Position numbers and translations under genes: made by a program | Notes under the pieces: generated by a model | Told to the model about the DNA's origin: nothing | What the model saw: only the letters and a program-made list of their open reading frames with translations | The model's database searches: none | Origin: JACCTU01 sp963700495 | Lineage (GTDB): Bacteria > Actinomycetota > Thermoleophilia > Gaiellales > Gaiellaceae | Assembly (NCBI GenBank): GCA_963700495.1 | Contig: CAVOXT010000006.1 | Coordinates: 310,001 to 374,000 of the forward strand | Length of the DNA stretch: 64,000 bases | Direction of reading: 5' to 3' | Part shown: positions 16,675 through 25,442 of the stretch, in pieces | How positions within the stretch are numbered: the first letter of the stretch is position 1 | How the letters are laid out: every line of letters starts with the position of its first letter

Positions 16675-16860
16675 CTACCAGCTGCTCTTCGTCATGCCAG
16701 GGATCGAGCCTTGATGTGCGAGGTCTCGCAGGCAGATCCGGCAGAGCCCGAACTTCCGGAAGACCGCCCTCGGGCGGCCGCAGCGATTGCAGCGCGTGTA
16801 GTGGCGCGTCTTGAACTTCTGCGGTCGGGCCTGCTTGATCACCAGTGACTTCTTCGCCAT
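16675..16860 (-). CDS. rpsZ: 30S ribosomal protein S14, zinc type Z
   Basis: Short zinc-binding S14 of 61 residues, with C-x-x-C pairs in YTRCNRCGRPR and KFGLCRICLRDL. The end is AHQGSIPGMTKSSW, as in other type Z proteins. The zinc-free long form (rpsN) is not in the window. ATG 16860 directly follows the rplE stop. Confidence 0.97.
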   Translation of the reverse strand: MAKKSLVIKQARPQKFKTRHYTRCNRCGRPRAVFRKFGLCRICLRDLAHQGSIPGMTKSSW

Positions 16861-17461
16861 TTACTGCTCCCTCTCATCGCCCGCGAACGGGAAACCGAGC
16901 GCGCGCAGAAGCGCGAACGCCTGCTCGTCCGTCTGGGCGGTTGTCGTGATCGCGACGTCGAGGCCGCGCGTCTGGGAAACGTCGTCGTAGTTGATCTCGG
17001 GGAAGATCAGCTGCTCGCGGACGCCGAGCGAGTAGTTCCCGCGACCGTCGAACGAGCGCGGATTGAGCCCGCGGAAGTCGCGGATCCGGGGGAGCGCGAT
17101 GGAGACGAGGCGATCGAGGAACTCCCACATGCGGTCCCCGCGCAGCGTCACCTTCGCGCCGATCGGCATCCCCTCGCGGATCTTGAACCCTGCGATCGAC
17201 TTGCGGGCGCGGCGGATCTGCGCGCGCTGCCCCGCGATGATCGTCAACTCCTCGGCCGCCTGGTCGAGCTGCTTGGCGTCGGTCTTCGCCTCGCCGACGC
17301 CCATGTTCAACGTGATCTTCTCGATGCTCGGGACCTGCATCAGCGCGACGCCCAGCTCTTCTTTCAGCTGGCCCCGGAGCTCTTTGACGTACAGCTCCTT
17401 GAGGCGCGGGACGTAGCCGCTCCATCGTCCGCTCTTCGGTGCGCGCTTCTCTGGTGGCCAT
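16861..17461 (-). CDS. rplE: 50S ribosomal protein L5 (one-base frameshift in the sequence)
   Basis: Binds 5S rRNA and contacts P-site tRNA. The core from MQVPSIEKITLNMGVGEAK to ALLRALGFPFAG is intact. No start codon in that frame precedes YVPRLKELYVKELRGQ, which is the true N-terminal helix. The start instead lies one frame away: ATG 17461, MATREARTEERTME, preceded by the strong Shine-Dalgarno GGGAGGTGA. Removing one base at plus 17417-17418 (sense CGG) joins the two as TMERYVPRLK. Corrected length is 199 residues. ATG 17461 also overlaps the TGA of the extended rplX frame. Confidence 0.95.
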
Positions 17462-17627
17462 CAGCGGTCACCTCCCGCGCAGGCAGTGCTGACTGGCTGC
17501 GCACGGTCGTGACTGGTAAGGACGCAGGGAGCGTTCGTACGTGGAACGTACGGGCGCGACTGAGGACGCAGCCAGGCGCGGCCGTGCGCACCCCAGGCTG
17601 TGCGGACTGTGTGGGAGGGGGCCGCTC
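17462..17627 (-). promoter_or_regulatory. rplX-rplE spacer with inverted repeats
   Basis: If L24 ends at 17628, this is an untranslated gap in an otherwise packed operon. It contains a perfect inverted repeat CGTACGT-GGA-ACGTACG at 17536-17552 and a looser GCGCAG...CTGCGC pair near the rplE start. It ends with GGGAGGTGA before ATG 17461. In E. coli the rplE start region is the S8 repressor target, so a regulatory leader at this point is plausible, but the sequence does not resemble the E. coli site. Confidence 0.4.
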
Positions 17628-18000
17628 TCAGCCGATCGATCTCCTCGCCGCAGTCGGCGCGCCGGCAGACGCGGGTGTGCACGCGCTCGCCCTTGATCTC
17701 CTTGTCGGTCATGCCGACGCGCGTCGGCCGCCCGCACACCGGACAGACGACCATCACGTTCGAGACCGAGACCGCGGACGCCTTCTCGATGATCCCGCCC
17801 GGGACGATCTGCGGCGCGCCCATGCGGCTCGGGTCCTTCATCGGCTTCGGGCGCTGATGCCGCTTGACCATGTTCAGGTTCTCGACGATCACGCGCCGGT
17901 CTTCCTTGCGCACCTCGAGAACGCGACCTTGCTTGCCGCGGTCCTTGCCGGTCAGCATCTGGACGAGGTCGCCCTTCTTGACTTTGAGCTTCACGCTCAT
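17628..18000 (-). CDS. rplX: 50S ribosomal protein L24 (end probably displaced by a one-base frameshift)
   Basis: Assembly-initiating large-subunit protein with an N-terminal KOW domain (VKKGDLVQMLTGKDRGKQGRVLEV). This actinobacterial-type L24 also carries a C-terminal zinc ribbon (CPVCGRPTRVGMT, then CRRADCGEEIDR). As given, the frame runs on for 56 atypical residues to TGA 17463-17461. Removing one base from the sense CGG at plus 17632-17633 puts a stop immediately after DCGEEIDR, at 17630-17628, giving a normal 123 residues. The region beyond then becomes a 166-bp spacer ending in the rplE Shine-Dalgarno. I favour the short form; the long form cannot be excluded. Confidence 0.9.
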
Positions 18001-18369
18001 TTAAAGCACCTCCGGAGCGAGCGAGACGATCTTCATGAAGTTCTTCTCGCGGAGCTCGCGCGCGACCGGGCCGAAGATCCGCGTGCCGCGCGGGTTCCGC
18101 TGCGCGTCGATGATCACTGCGGCGTTCTCGTCGAAGCCGATCAGCGTCCCGTCGTCGCGGGCGTAGGGCTTCTTCGTCCGCACGACGACCGCCTGCACGA
18201 CCTCGCCCTTCTTGATCGCGCCCTGCGGGGTCGCCGACTTGACCGTGGCGGTGATGATGTCGCCCACCCGCGCGTAGCGGCGGTGAGAGCCGCCCTTGAC
18301 GCGGATGCAGAGCAACTCGCGCGCACCGGTGTTGTCGGCGACGCGAAGACGCGATTCTTGTTGAATCAC
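18001..18369 (-). CDS. rplN: 50S ribosomal protein L14
   Basis: Large-subunit protein at the subunit interface, forming bridge B8. It is 122 residues: begins MIQQESRLRVADNTGARELLC, has the basic loop KGGSHRRYARVGDIITATVK, and ends FMKIVSLAPEVL. GTG 18369 overlaps the rpsQ stop as GTGA, and rplX starts directly after its TAA. It is a standard family member. Confidence 0.97.
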   Translation of the reverse strand: MIQQESRLRVADNTGARELLCIRVKGGSHRRYARVGDIITATVKSATPQGAIKKGEVVQAVVVRTKKPYARDDGTLIGFDENAAVIIDAQRNPRGTRIFGPVARELREKNFMKIVSLAPEVL

Positions 18370-18947
18370 TTCGCGGCCTCCACGACCTCTACCAGCCGCC
18401 AGGTCTTGGTCTTCGAGAGCGGCCGCGTCTCGACGATGCGCACCACGTCGCCCACGTTCGCCTGGTTCTGCTCGTCGTGCGCGTGGAACTTCTTCGAGCG
18501 GCGGATCACCTTCTTGTAGCGCGGATGCTGCTTGATCATGTCGACCTTGACGACGATCGTCTTGTCCATCGCGTTCGAGACGACGACGCCGCGGCGTTCC
18601 TGGCTTCGGCCACGGTCGTGCTCCGGCTTCGGCAGGCGGATGATCGGCTTGCGCTCGCCCGAGGTTTCGCGCTTCGCCTTGGGGCGCTGCCGGCGCTCGC
18701 TTCGCGGAATGTGCTTCCGCGAGCGCTGAGCCTTTGCAGGCGCAGCCGGAGCCTCCGCCTCGGCGGCGACAGGCTCTGCTGCCTGCGGCGCCTCGGTCGC
18801 TTCCGGCTCTTCGACTGCCTCGGCTTCGGCGGCGGGAGCCGCCGGCTCCTCGACCGACTCCGCCTCTGCGGCAGGGGCAGTCGGCGCCTCGGGCTCGGCG
18901 CTCTCGACGGTCTCGTCGACCTGCTTTTCGTTCTCGGTCTCGCTCAC
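18366..18947 (-). CDS. rpsQ: 30S ribosomal protein S17 with long acidic N-terminal extension
   Basis: The S17 OB fold is at residues 115-193: ERRGVVVSNAMDKTIVVKVD, then HPRYKKVIRRSKKFHAHDE and VRIVETRPLSKTKTWRLVEV. Ahead of it lie about 110 extra residues. The first 75 are almost only Ala, Glu, Pro and Val, made of repeated PAAEAE/VEEPEA units; the next 35 are basic (RSRKHIPRSERRQRPKAKR). E. coli S17 is 84 residues, so this is more than twice the usual size. GTG 18947 overlaps the rpmC stop, which fixes the start. Confidence 0.95.
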   Translation of the reverse strand: MSETENEKQVDETVESAEPEAPTAPAAEAESVEEPAAPAAEAEAVEEPEATEAPQAAEPVAAEAEAPAAPAKAQRSRKHIPRSERRQRPKAKRETSGERKPIIRLPKPEHDRGRSQERRGVVVSNAMDKTIVVKVDMIKQHPRYKKVIRRSKKFHAHDEQNQANVGDVVRIVETRPLSKTKTWRLVEVVEAAK

Positions 18948-19147
18948 TTCGTCCTCTCCATTGCCCCGCGCTCGTTGCGCACGGTCAGAATCCGCGCGAT
19001 CTCTCGCTTCGCCAGCCGAACCCGCGACGGGTTCTCGAGTGCGCCCGTCGCAGCCTGGAACCGCAGGTTGAAGAGCTCCTGGCGCCGCTCGTGCAGCTTC
19101 TCCTCCAGCTCGTCGTCGCTCATGTCACGCAGCTCTCTAGGCCTCAA
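18944..19147 (-). CDS. rpmC: 50S ribosomal protein L29
   Basis: Helical-hairpin protein at the polypeptide exit tunnel. It is 67 residues: RPRELRDMSDDELEEKL, the family signature ELFNLRFQAATGALEN, then RLAKREIARILTVRNER. The start is TTG 19147, inside the end of rplP (11-bp overlap), with GGGAGG 9 nt upstream. An internal ATG at 19123 would remove the first family residues. Confidence 0.96.
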   Translation of the reverse strand: MRPRELRDMSDDELEEKLHERRQELFNLRFQAATGALENPSRVRLAKREIARILTVRNERGAMERTK

Positions 19148-19562
19148 AGAGATCAGCCTCCCGCTTCACGACCTTGGTCTTCACCGACAGCTTCTGACCG
19201 GCCAGGCGGAGCGCCTCCTTGGCGAGCGGCTCCGGAACGCCGGCGAGCTCGAACATCACGCGTCCGGGCTTCACGACCGCAACCCAGTGCTCGGGCGAGC
19301 CCTTGCCCGAGCCCATCCGCGTCTCGGCCGGCTTCTGCGTGACCGGCTTGTCGGGGAAGAGGTTGATCCAGACCTTCCCGCCGCGCTTGATCTTCCGCGT
19401 CATCGCGATTCGGGCAGCCTCGATCTGGCGGTTCGTCAGCCACCCGTTCTCGAGCGCCTTCAGGCCGTAGTCGCCGAACTGCACGCTCGTCTGGCCCTTC
19501 GCGGTCCCACGCCTGCGGCCGCGCTGCTGCTTGCGGTACTTCGTCTTCTTCGGGAGCAGCAC
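19137..19562 (-). CDS. rplP: 50S ribosomal protein L16
   Basis: Organises the A-site region of 23S rRNA. It is 141 residues: MLLPKKTKYRKQQRGRRRG at the start, then QIEAARIAMTRKIKRGGKVWINLFPDKPVTQKP-type segment and RMGSGKGSPEHWVAVV. The conserved Arg in KPAETRMGSGKG (hydroxylation site in E. coli) is present. GTG 19562 overlaps the rpsC TAG. Confidence 0.97.
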   Translation of the reverse strand: MLLPKKTKYRKQQRGRRRGTAKGQTSVQFGDYGLKALENGWLTNRQIEAARIAMTRKIKRGGKVWINLFPDKPVTQKPAETRMGSGKGSPEHWVAVVKPGRVMFELAGVPEPLAKEALRLAGQKLSVKTKVVKREADLFEA

Positions 19563-20650
19563 TACGACTCACTCGCCTTCTTCCTCGGCGCCCGTGGGCG
19601 CTTCGGCTTCTCGGCCGCCGGCGGCGCTTCGGGCGTCGCCTCGGCCGTCGGCTCTGCGGGCGCCGCGGCGACCTCCGGCTGAATCTCCGGCTGCACGACG
19701 GCTTCGGTCGGCACGGCTTGCTCTTCGACGGGCGGTGACTCGACATTCGCCTGCGGCTGCGGCTGCTGCTGCTGGCCCTGACCGCGCGGGCGCGAGCCGC
19801 GACCGCGGCCGGCTCCACCGCCGGGACGTCCGCCGCCTGCACCGCCTCCACCGCCGGGACGGCGGCGCTGACGGACCGGGCCGAGCCCCTCGCGGTCCCG
19901 CTGGCGGTCGCGACCGCCCTCGCGGGAGGCGCCGAGGCCTTCTGTGACGCCGCCGCGGCGCCGGCGCGTGTCCTGCTCGCCGAGACGCTGCTCCTTGGCG
20001 CCGAGACGGCCTTCGAAGCCCTCGGGCATGATCTCGCCCTTGTTGATCCAGACCTTCACGCCGATCCGGCCGAAGGTCGTCTTCGCCTCGACGAAGCCGT
20101 AGTCGATGTCTGCACGAATCGTGTGCAGCGGGACACGGCCCTCGGAGTAGCTCTCGGAGCGCGACATCTCGCCGCCGCCGAGGCGGCCGCCGCACTGGAT
20201 GCGGATCCCCTCGGCACCGGAGCGCACGGCCGACGCCAGCGCGCGCTTCATCGCGCGGCGGAAGCTGACGCGGTTCTGCAGCTGCTCGGCGATCGACTGC
20301 GCGACGAGCTTCGCGTCGAGCTCGGGGCGCTTGATCTCGTTGATGTTGATGTGGACGTTCTTCTGCGTGATCGCGTGCAGCTCCTTACGGAGCGCGTCGA
20401 CCTCGACCCCGGACTTGCCGATCACGATCCCGGGGCGCGCCGTGTAGATGTCCACGGTGATCCGCTGCTTGTCCTTGCGGATCAGGATGTCGGAGATCCC
20501 GGCGTGCCCGAGCTTGTTCTGGATGTGGTTCCGGATCTTGATGTCCTCGACCAGGTACTGGGGGAACTCCTTCTTGCTCGTGTACCAGTTCGACTTCCAG
20601 TCGTGGATGACGCCGATGCGCATTGCGCCGGGATGAACTTTCTGGCCCAC
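19562..20650 (-). CDS. rpsC: 30S ribosomal protein S3 with long C-terminal extension
   Basis: Head protein at the mRNA entry site. Residues 1-215 are the conserved S3: GQKVHPGAMRIGVIHDWKSNWY, the KH domain with GVEVDALRKELHAITQKNVHI, and the C-terminal domain ending GRIGVKVWINKGEIMPEGF. About 140 residues follow that S3 does not need. First comes an Arg/Gly-rich part (GGGGGAGGGRPGGGAGRGRG), then a Gln/Pro and Ala/Glu/Pro stretch, then a basic end (KPKRPRAPRKKASES). Total length is 362 residues against about 233 in E. coli. GTG 20650 overlaps the rplV stop. Confidence 0.95.
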   Translation of the reverse strand: MGQKVHPGAMRIGVIHDWKSNWYTSKKEFPQYLVEDIKIRNHIQNKLGHAGISDILIRKDKQRITVDIYTARPGIVIGKSGVEVDALRKELHAITQKNVHININEIKRPELDAKLVAQSIAEQLQNRVSFRRAMKRALASAVRSGAEGIRIQCGGRLGGGEMSRSESYSEGRVPLHTIRADIDYGFVEAKTTFGRIGVKVWINKGEIMPEGFEGRLGAKEQRLGEQDTRRRRGGVTEGLGASREGGRDRQRDREGLGPVRQRRRPGGGGGAGGGRPGGGAGRGRGSRPRGQGQQQQPQPQANVESPPVEEQAVPTEAVVQPEIQPEVAAAPAEPTAEATPEAPPAAEKPKRPRAPRKKASES

Positions 20651-21174
20651 TAACTCCCCTTCTTCTGGGTTCGCCGCGTCGGCTGCGGCTTTGCCTGCGC
20701 CGCGCCTTTCGGCGTTGTCGTCTTGTCGGCTCTCGACCGCCTGAGTCCCGTCGTGCGCTTCGGCTTCGGCGCGTCGGTCTTCGGCGCCTCGGGCTTCGGC
20801 TTCGCGGCCACCGCACCGTTGGAGTCGGGCATCGCCACCATCACGGTGATGTGGCACGTGCGCTTCTTGATCCGGCCGATGCGGCCGCGGGCGCGGGCGC
20901 GCCAGCGCTTCAGCGTCGGGCCCTCGTCGGCATAGGCGGCCGTGATCACCAGCTGGTCTCCGGCGAGTCCGTGATTCGCCTCGGCGTTGGCGACGGCGGA
21001 GCGGAGGACCAGCTCGATGTCGCGCGCAACGGCGCGCTCGCTGAACGCGAGCACGGTGCGCGCCTCGGGCACGCTGCGGCCGCGGATGTGTTCCAGCACG
21101 AGCCGCGCCTTGCGCGCGGACGTGCGCACCCACTTCGCCTGTGCCTTGACCTCGAGTATCTCCGTCGCAGACAT
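20650..21174 (-). CDS. rplV: 50S ribosomal protein L22 with C-terminal extension
   Basis: Lines the exit tunnel. The conserved 115 residues include WVRTSARKARLVLEHIRGRS, AVANAEANHGLAGDQL and the tunnel hairpin LKRWRARARGRIGRIKKRTCHI. A tail of about 55 residues rich in Ala, Lys, Pro and Thr follows (PKPEAPKTDAPKPKRTTG). The hairpin tip is GRAGRI-like, as in macrolide-sensitive strains, without obvious deletions. ATG 21174 lies 7 bp after rpsS. Confidence 0.96.
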   Translation of the reverse strand: MSATEILEVKAQAKWVRTSARKARLVLEHIRGRSVPEARTVLAFSERAVARDIELVLRSAVANAEANHGLAGDQLVITAAYADEGPTLKRWRARARGRIGRIKKRTCHITVMVAMPDSNGAVAAKPKPEAPKTDAPKPKRTTGLRRSRADKTTTPKGAAQAKPQPTRRTQKKGS

Positions 21175-21181
21175 CGGCGTC

Positions 21182-21463
21182 CTACCTCTTCACCTTCGCC
21201 TGGCGATCGCCCGAGTGGCCGCGGAACGTCCGCGTCGGGGCGAACTCGCCGAGCTTGTGGCCGACCATCTGGTCGGAGATGAACACCGGCACGTGCTTGC
21301 GGCCGTCGTGGACCGCGATCGTATGACCGATCATCTCGGGGAACACCGTCGACGTGCGCGACCAGGTCCGGATCATCTGCTTCGACCCGGAGGTGTTCAT
21401 CGCTTCGATGCGCGCCATCAGGCGCTCCTCGACGTACGGTCCCTTCTTCGAGCTCCTGCTCAC
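21182..21463 (-). CDS. rpsS: 30S ribosomal protein S19
   Basis: Head protein that pairs with S13 at the subunit bridge. It is 93 residues: SRSSKKGPYVEERLMARIEAM at the start, IRTWSRTSTVFPEMIGHTIAV in the middle and KLGEFAPTRTFRGHSGDRQ near the end. All are family landmarks. GTG 21463 directly follows the rplB TAA. Confidence 0.97.
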   Translation of the reverse strand: MSRSSKKGPYVEERLMARIEAMNTSGSKQMIRTWSRTSTVFPEMIGHTIAVHDGRKHVPVFISDQMVGHKLGEFAPTRTFRGHSGDRQAKVKR

Positions 21464-22300
21464 TTATTTCCTCCCGCGCTTCCTCGAGCGCACGATCAGC
21501 TTGTCCGACTCCTTGTGCTTCCGGCGCGTGGGCTTGCCGAGCGTCGGCACGCCCCAGGGCGTCACCGGGTGGCGACCCCCCTTCGACTTCCCCTCGCCGC
21601 CGCCGTGCGGGTGGTCGACCGGGTTCATCGCGGAGCCGCGCACCGTCGGGCGCTTGCCCTTCCACCGGCTCCGGCCCGCCTTGCCCCCGGACTCGTTCTC
21701 GTGGTCGAGGTTGCCGACCTGGCCGATGGTGGCCCGACAGGTTAGCGGCACCCTGCGCATCTCTCCCGACGGAAGCCGCAGCACCGCGTAGGGGTCGTCC
21801 TTGGCGACGAGCTGCACGCCCGAGCCCGCCGAGCGCGCCATCTTGCCGCCCTGGCCGGGCTTCAGCTCGACGTTGTGCACGAGCGTGCCGGTCGGGATGT
21901 TCTCCAGCGGCAACGCGTTTCCGGGCTTGATGTCGGCCTTCGGCCCGGACTCGACCATCGAGCCGACGCGAAGCCTTGCGGGCGCGATGATGTACGCCTT
22001 CGCACCGTCCACGTAGTGCAGCAGAGCGATCCGAGCCGAGCGGTTCGGGTCGTACTCGATCGCCGCGACCTTCGCCGGCACACCGTCCTTCTTCCGCTTG
22101 AAGTCGATCACGCGATACCGGCGCTTGTGACCTCCGCCCTGGTGGCGCGTGGTGATGCGGCCCATGTTGTTGCGGCCGCCCTTCCTCGTGACCGGCTCGA
22201 GCAGGGACTTCTCGGGCTCCTTCTTCGTGACGTCGTCGAAGGTCGACACGGTCATGAAACGTCTGCCCGGAGATGTGGGCTTGAACTTTCTGACCGGCAT
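21464..22300 (-). CDS. rplB: 50S ribosomal protein L2
   Basis: Needed for subunit association and peptidyl-transferase activity. It is 278 residues. The conserved C-terminal segment MNPVDHPHGGGEGKSKGG carries the histidine implicated in activity (His 229 in E. coli). The N-terminal OB fold begins KFKPTSPGRRFMTVSTFDDV, and GRITTRHQGGGHKRRYRVIDFKR follows. ATG 22300 lies 2 bp after rplW. Confidence 0.98.
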   Translation of the reverse strand: MPVRKFKPTSPGRRFMTVSTFDDVTKKEPEKSLLEPVTRKGGRNNMGRITTRHQGGGHKRRYRVIDFKRKKDGVPAKVAAIEYDPNRSARIALLHYVDGAKAYIIAPARLRVGSMVESGPKADIKPGNALPLENIPTGTLVHNVELKPGQGGKMARSAGSGVQLVAKDDPYAVLRLPSGEMRRVPLTCRATIGQVGNLDHENESGGKAGRSRWKGKRPTVRGSAMNPVDHPHGGGEGKSKGGRHPVTPWGVPTLGKPTRRKHKESDKLIVRSRKRGRK

Positions 22301-22302
22301 GA

Positions 22303-22599
22303 CTAAACCTGAGCCCCCTCGAAGATCTCGATCTTCTCGCCCTCGGCAACCTGGACGATCGCCTTCTTCCAGCCCGGGCGGATGCCCTTCGACACTCCGC
22401 GCCGCTTCGGCTTGGCCTGGACCTTGACGATGTTGACGCGCTCGACCTTGACGTCGAAGAGCTCCTCGACGGCCTGGCGGACCTGCGTCTTGTGAGCGTC
22501 CGGATGGATCCGGAACGAGTACTTGTTGTCGCCGATCAGCGAGTAGCTCTTCTCGGAGACCACCGGAGCGAGCAGCACCTCGTTCGGATGGAGGCTCAT
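22303..22599 (-). CDS. rplW: 50S ribosomal protein L23
   Basis: Exit-tunnel protein that docks trigger factor and SRP. It is 98 residues: LHPNEVLLAPVVSEKSYSL, then KYSFRIHPDAHKTQVRQAVEELFDVKV and NIVKVQAKPKRRG. ATG 22599 overlaps the rplD stop as ATGA, which decides the start although the open frame extends further upstream. Confidence 0.97.
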   Translation of the reverse strand: MSLHPNEVLLAPVVSEKSYSLIGDNKYSFRIHPDAHKTQVRQAVEELFDVKVERVNIVKVQAKPKRRGVSKGIRPGWKKAIVQVAEGEKIEIFEGAQV

Positions 22600-23222
22600 G
22601 ACGACGCCGCCCTCCGTTGAACGAGCGGCAGCGCGGCCTCGCTGACGAGCAGCGAGCGCGCCCACACGAGCTCCGAGACCTCGAGCTCGCCGGGAAGCGT
22701 CACGAGCACCTTGTCGAGGTTGCGGAAGCTCTTGATCAGCGACGCCTCGCTCTGGTCGGCAACGACCAGCAACGGAAGCTCCTTGCCGGAGATCAGCTCC
22801 GCCGCCTGGCGGCTGGAAGGGCTGTCCCATCCTTCGCTCGTCAGCAACGCGAGCGTGCCCGCCTGCGCGTGGTCGGAGAGCGCCGACCGGAACGCGGCGC
22901 GCCGCTCTTTGCGGTTGACCTTCACCTCGAAGTTGGTCCGCGGCGCGAACGCGGCGCCGCCGCCCGTCCACTGGACGGCGCGGATCGTGCCGGCACGAGC
23001 GCGGCCGGTTCCTTTCTGGCGAAACGGCTTCGATCGGCCGCCGGCGACGAGACCGCGGCTCTTGACCGCCTTCGTGCCGGCCCTGTGCGCCGCGAACTCT
23101 GCGCGCACGGCCTCGTGCACGAGGTGCGGCTTCACCTCGACGCCGAAGACCTCCGCCTCGAGCGTGACGTCCTTCGACGTCTTGCCCGTGCTGTCGAGAA
23201 GCGGTGCCTTGGGAGCTGCCAC
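22596..23222 (-). CDS. rplD: 50S ribosomal protein L4
   Basis: Tunnel-constriction protein; in E. coli it also represses the S10 operon. It is 208 residues, with the RNA-binding loop SRGLVAGGRSKPFRQKGTGRARAG (the residues facing the tunnel), then QWTGGGAAFAPRTNF. The C-terminal part has LLTSEGWDSPSSRQAAELI and SFRNLDKVLVTLPGELEVSELV. GTG 23222 starts one base after the rplC TGA. No S10-type L4-responsive leader could be recognised. Confidence 0.96.
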   Translation of the reverse strand: MAAPKAPLLDSTGKTSKDVTLEAEVFGVEVKPHLVHEAVRAEFAAHRAGTKAVKSRGLVAGGRSKPFRQKGTGRARAGTIRAVQWTGGGAAFAPRTNFEVKVNRKERRAAFRSALSDHAQAGTLALLTSEGWDSPSSRQAAELISGKELPLLVVADQSEASLIKSFRNLDKVLVTLPGELEVSELVWARSLLVSEAALPLVQRRAASS

Positions 23223-23223
23223 G

Positions 23224-23841
23224 TCACTTCTGCTCCCTGATCTCGACGATGCCGTTCTTCGGGCCGGGCACCGCGCCCTTGACGAGCAGCAGGTTCCGTT
23301 CGGCGTCGGTCGAGAACACCGTCAGGCCGAGCTGCGTGGCGCGCTTGCCGCCCAGCCGGCCGGCCATCTTCATGCCCTTGAACACCCGCGAGGGAGTCGC
23401 GGACGCGCCGATCGAGCCCGGCTTGCGAACGTTGTGCGAGCCGTGCGAGACCGGGCCGCGGCTGAAGTTGTGCCGCTTGATCGTTCCGGCGAAGCCCTTG
23501 CCGATCCCGATCCCGGACACCTTCACCTTGTCGCCGGGCTGGAACGTCTCGACCGTGACGGTCTCGCCCGGAACGAGCTCGGTGGGGCCGCGGAACTCGA
23601 GCACGTGACGGTGCGGCTCGACGCCGTTCTTCCGCAGGTGGCCGATCTCGCCCTTGCTGAGCTTGCGCTCCGCGACGGGCTCGTACGCGAGTTGGACGGC
23701 GTCGTAGCCGTCCTCGGCCTCGGTCCGCACGCTGACGACGGGGCACGGCCCCGCCTCGATCACCGTCACGGACGTGACGCCGCCGGTCTCCTCGTCGAAG
23801 ATCTGCGTCATTCCGAGCTTTCTCCCAACGATCCCTCTCAT
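23224..23841 (-). CDS. rplC: 50S ribosomal protein L3
   Basis: Early-assembly protein whose loop reaches the peptidyl-transferase centre. It is 205 residues: RGIVGRKLGMTQIFDEETG at the start, KGFAGTIKRHNFSRGPVSHGSHNVRKPGSIGA-type core with the methylation-site region, and MKMAGRLGGKRATQLGL after it. ATG 23841 comes after a 58-bp spacer that holds a perfect hairpin, so expression relative to rpsJ may be adjusted there. Confidence 0.97.
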   Translation of the reverse strand: MRGIVGRKLGMTQIFDEETGGVTSVTVIEAGPCPVVSVRTEAEDGYDAVQLAYEPVAERKLSKGEIGHLRKNGVEPHRHVLEFRGPTELVPGETVTVETFQPGDKVKVSGIGIGKGFAGTIKRHNFSRGPVSHGSHNVRKPGSIGASATPSRVFKGMKMAGRLGGKRATQLGLTVFSTDAERNLLLVKGAVPGPKNGIVEIREQK

Positions 23842-23878
23842 GCCCGATCGGTCTCCGAGGGCTCGGAATGACCAGCTA

Positions 23879-23901
23879 GAGAAATCGCTCCGCGATTTCT
23901 C
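23879..23901 (-). promoter_or_regulatory. Perfect hairpin between rpsJ and rplC
   Basis: The sense RNA forms GAGAAATCGC-GGA-GCGATTTCTC, a perfect 10-bp stem with a three-base loop that overlaps the rpsJ stop codon. It is not followed by a T-run, so it is not an ordinary terminator. RNA processing, stability control or local attenuation inside the S10 operon are possible. A second small stem (CCGAG-CC-CTCGG) lies just downstream, before the rplC start. Confidence 0.6.
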
Positions 23902-24208
23902 ACAGCTTGATCTCGATGTCGACGCCCGCCGGGAGGTCGAGCCGCATCAGCGAGTCGACCGTCTTCGGTGTAGGCGAGTGGATGTCGATCAGCCGCTTGT
24001 GCGTTCGGACCTCGAAGTGCTCGCGCGAGTCCTTGTCCTTGAACGGACTCCGGATCACGACGTACACGTTCTTCTCCGTCGGCAGCGGCACGGGACCGGT
24101 GATGGTCGCGCCGGTGCGCGTCGCCGTCTCGACGATCGATGCCGCCGAGCGGTCCAGTGCCTGATGGTCGTAGCCCTTCAGGCGGATTCGGATTTTCGAC
24201 TGCGCCAC
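23900..24208 (-). CDS. rpsJ: 30S ribosomal protein S10
   Basis: Small-subunit head protein that also acts as the NusE antitermination factor. It is 102 residues: KIRIRLKGYDHQALDRSAASIVETA, the loop GPVPLPTEKNVYVVIRSPFKDKDSREHFE, and PTPKTVDSLMRLDLPAGVDIEIKL at the end. GTG 24208 with GAGGAG upstream gives VAQSKIRI, the expected start; the longer frame upstream is not family-like. It follows tuf after 25 bp. Confidence 0.97.
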   Translation of the reverse strand: MAQSKIRIRLKGYDHQALDRSAASIVETATRTGATITGPVPLPTEKNVYVVIRSPFKDKDSREHFEVRTHKRLIDIHSPTPKTVDSLMRLDLPAGVDIEIKL

Positions 24209-24233
24209 CGGCGCGACTCCTCTCTCTCCGTCC

Positions 24234-25421
<1,188 letters not shown>

Positions 25422-25442
25422 TGCTCCTCCGGTTCTCCTTTC

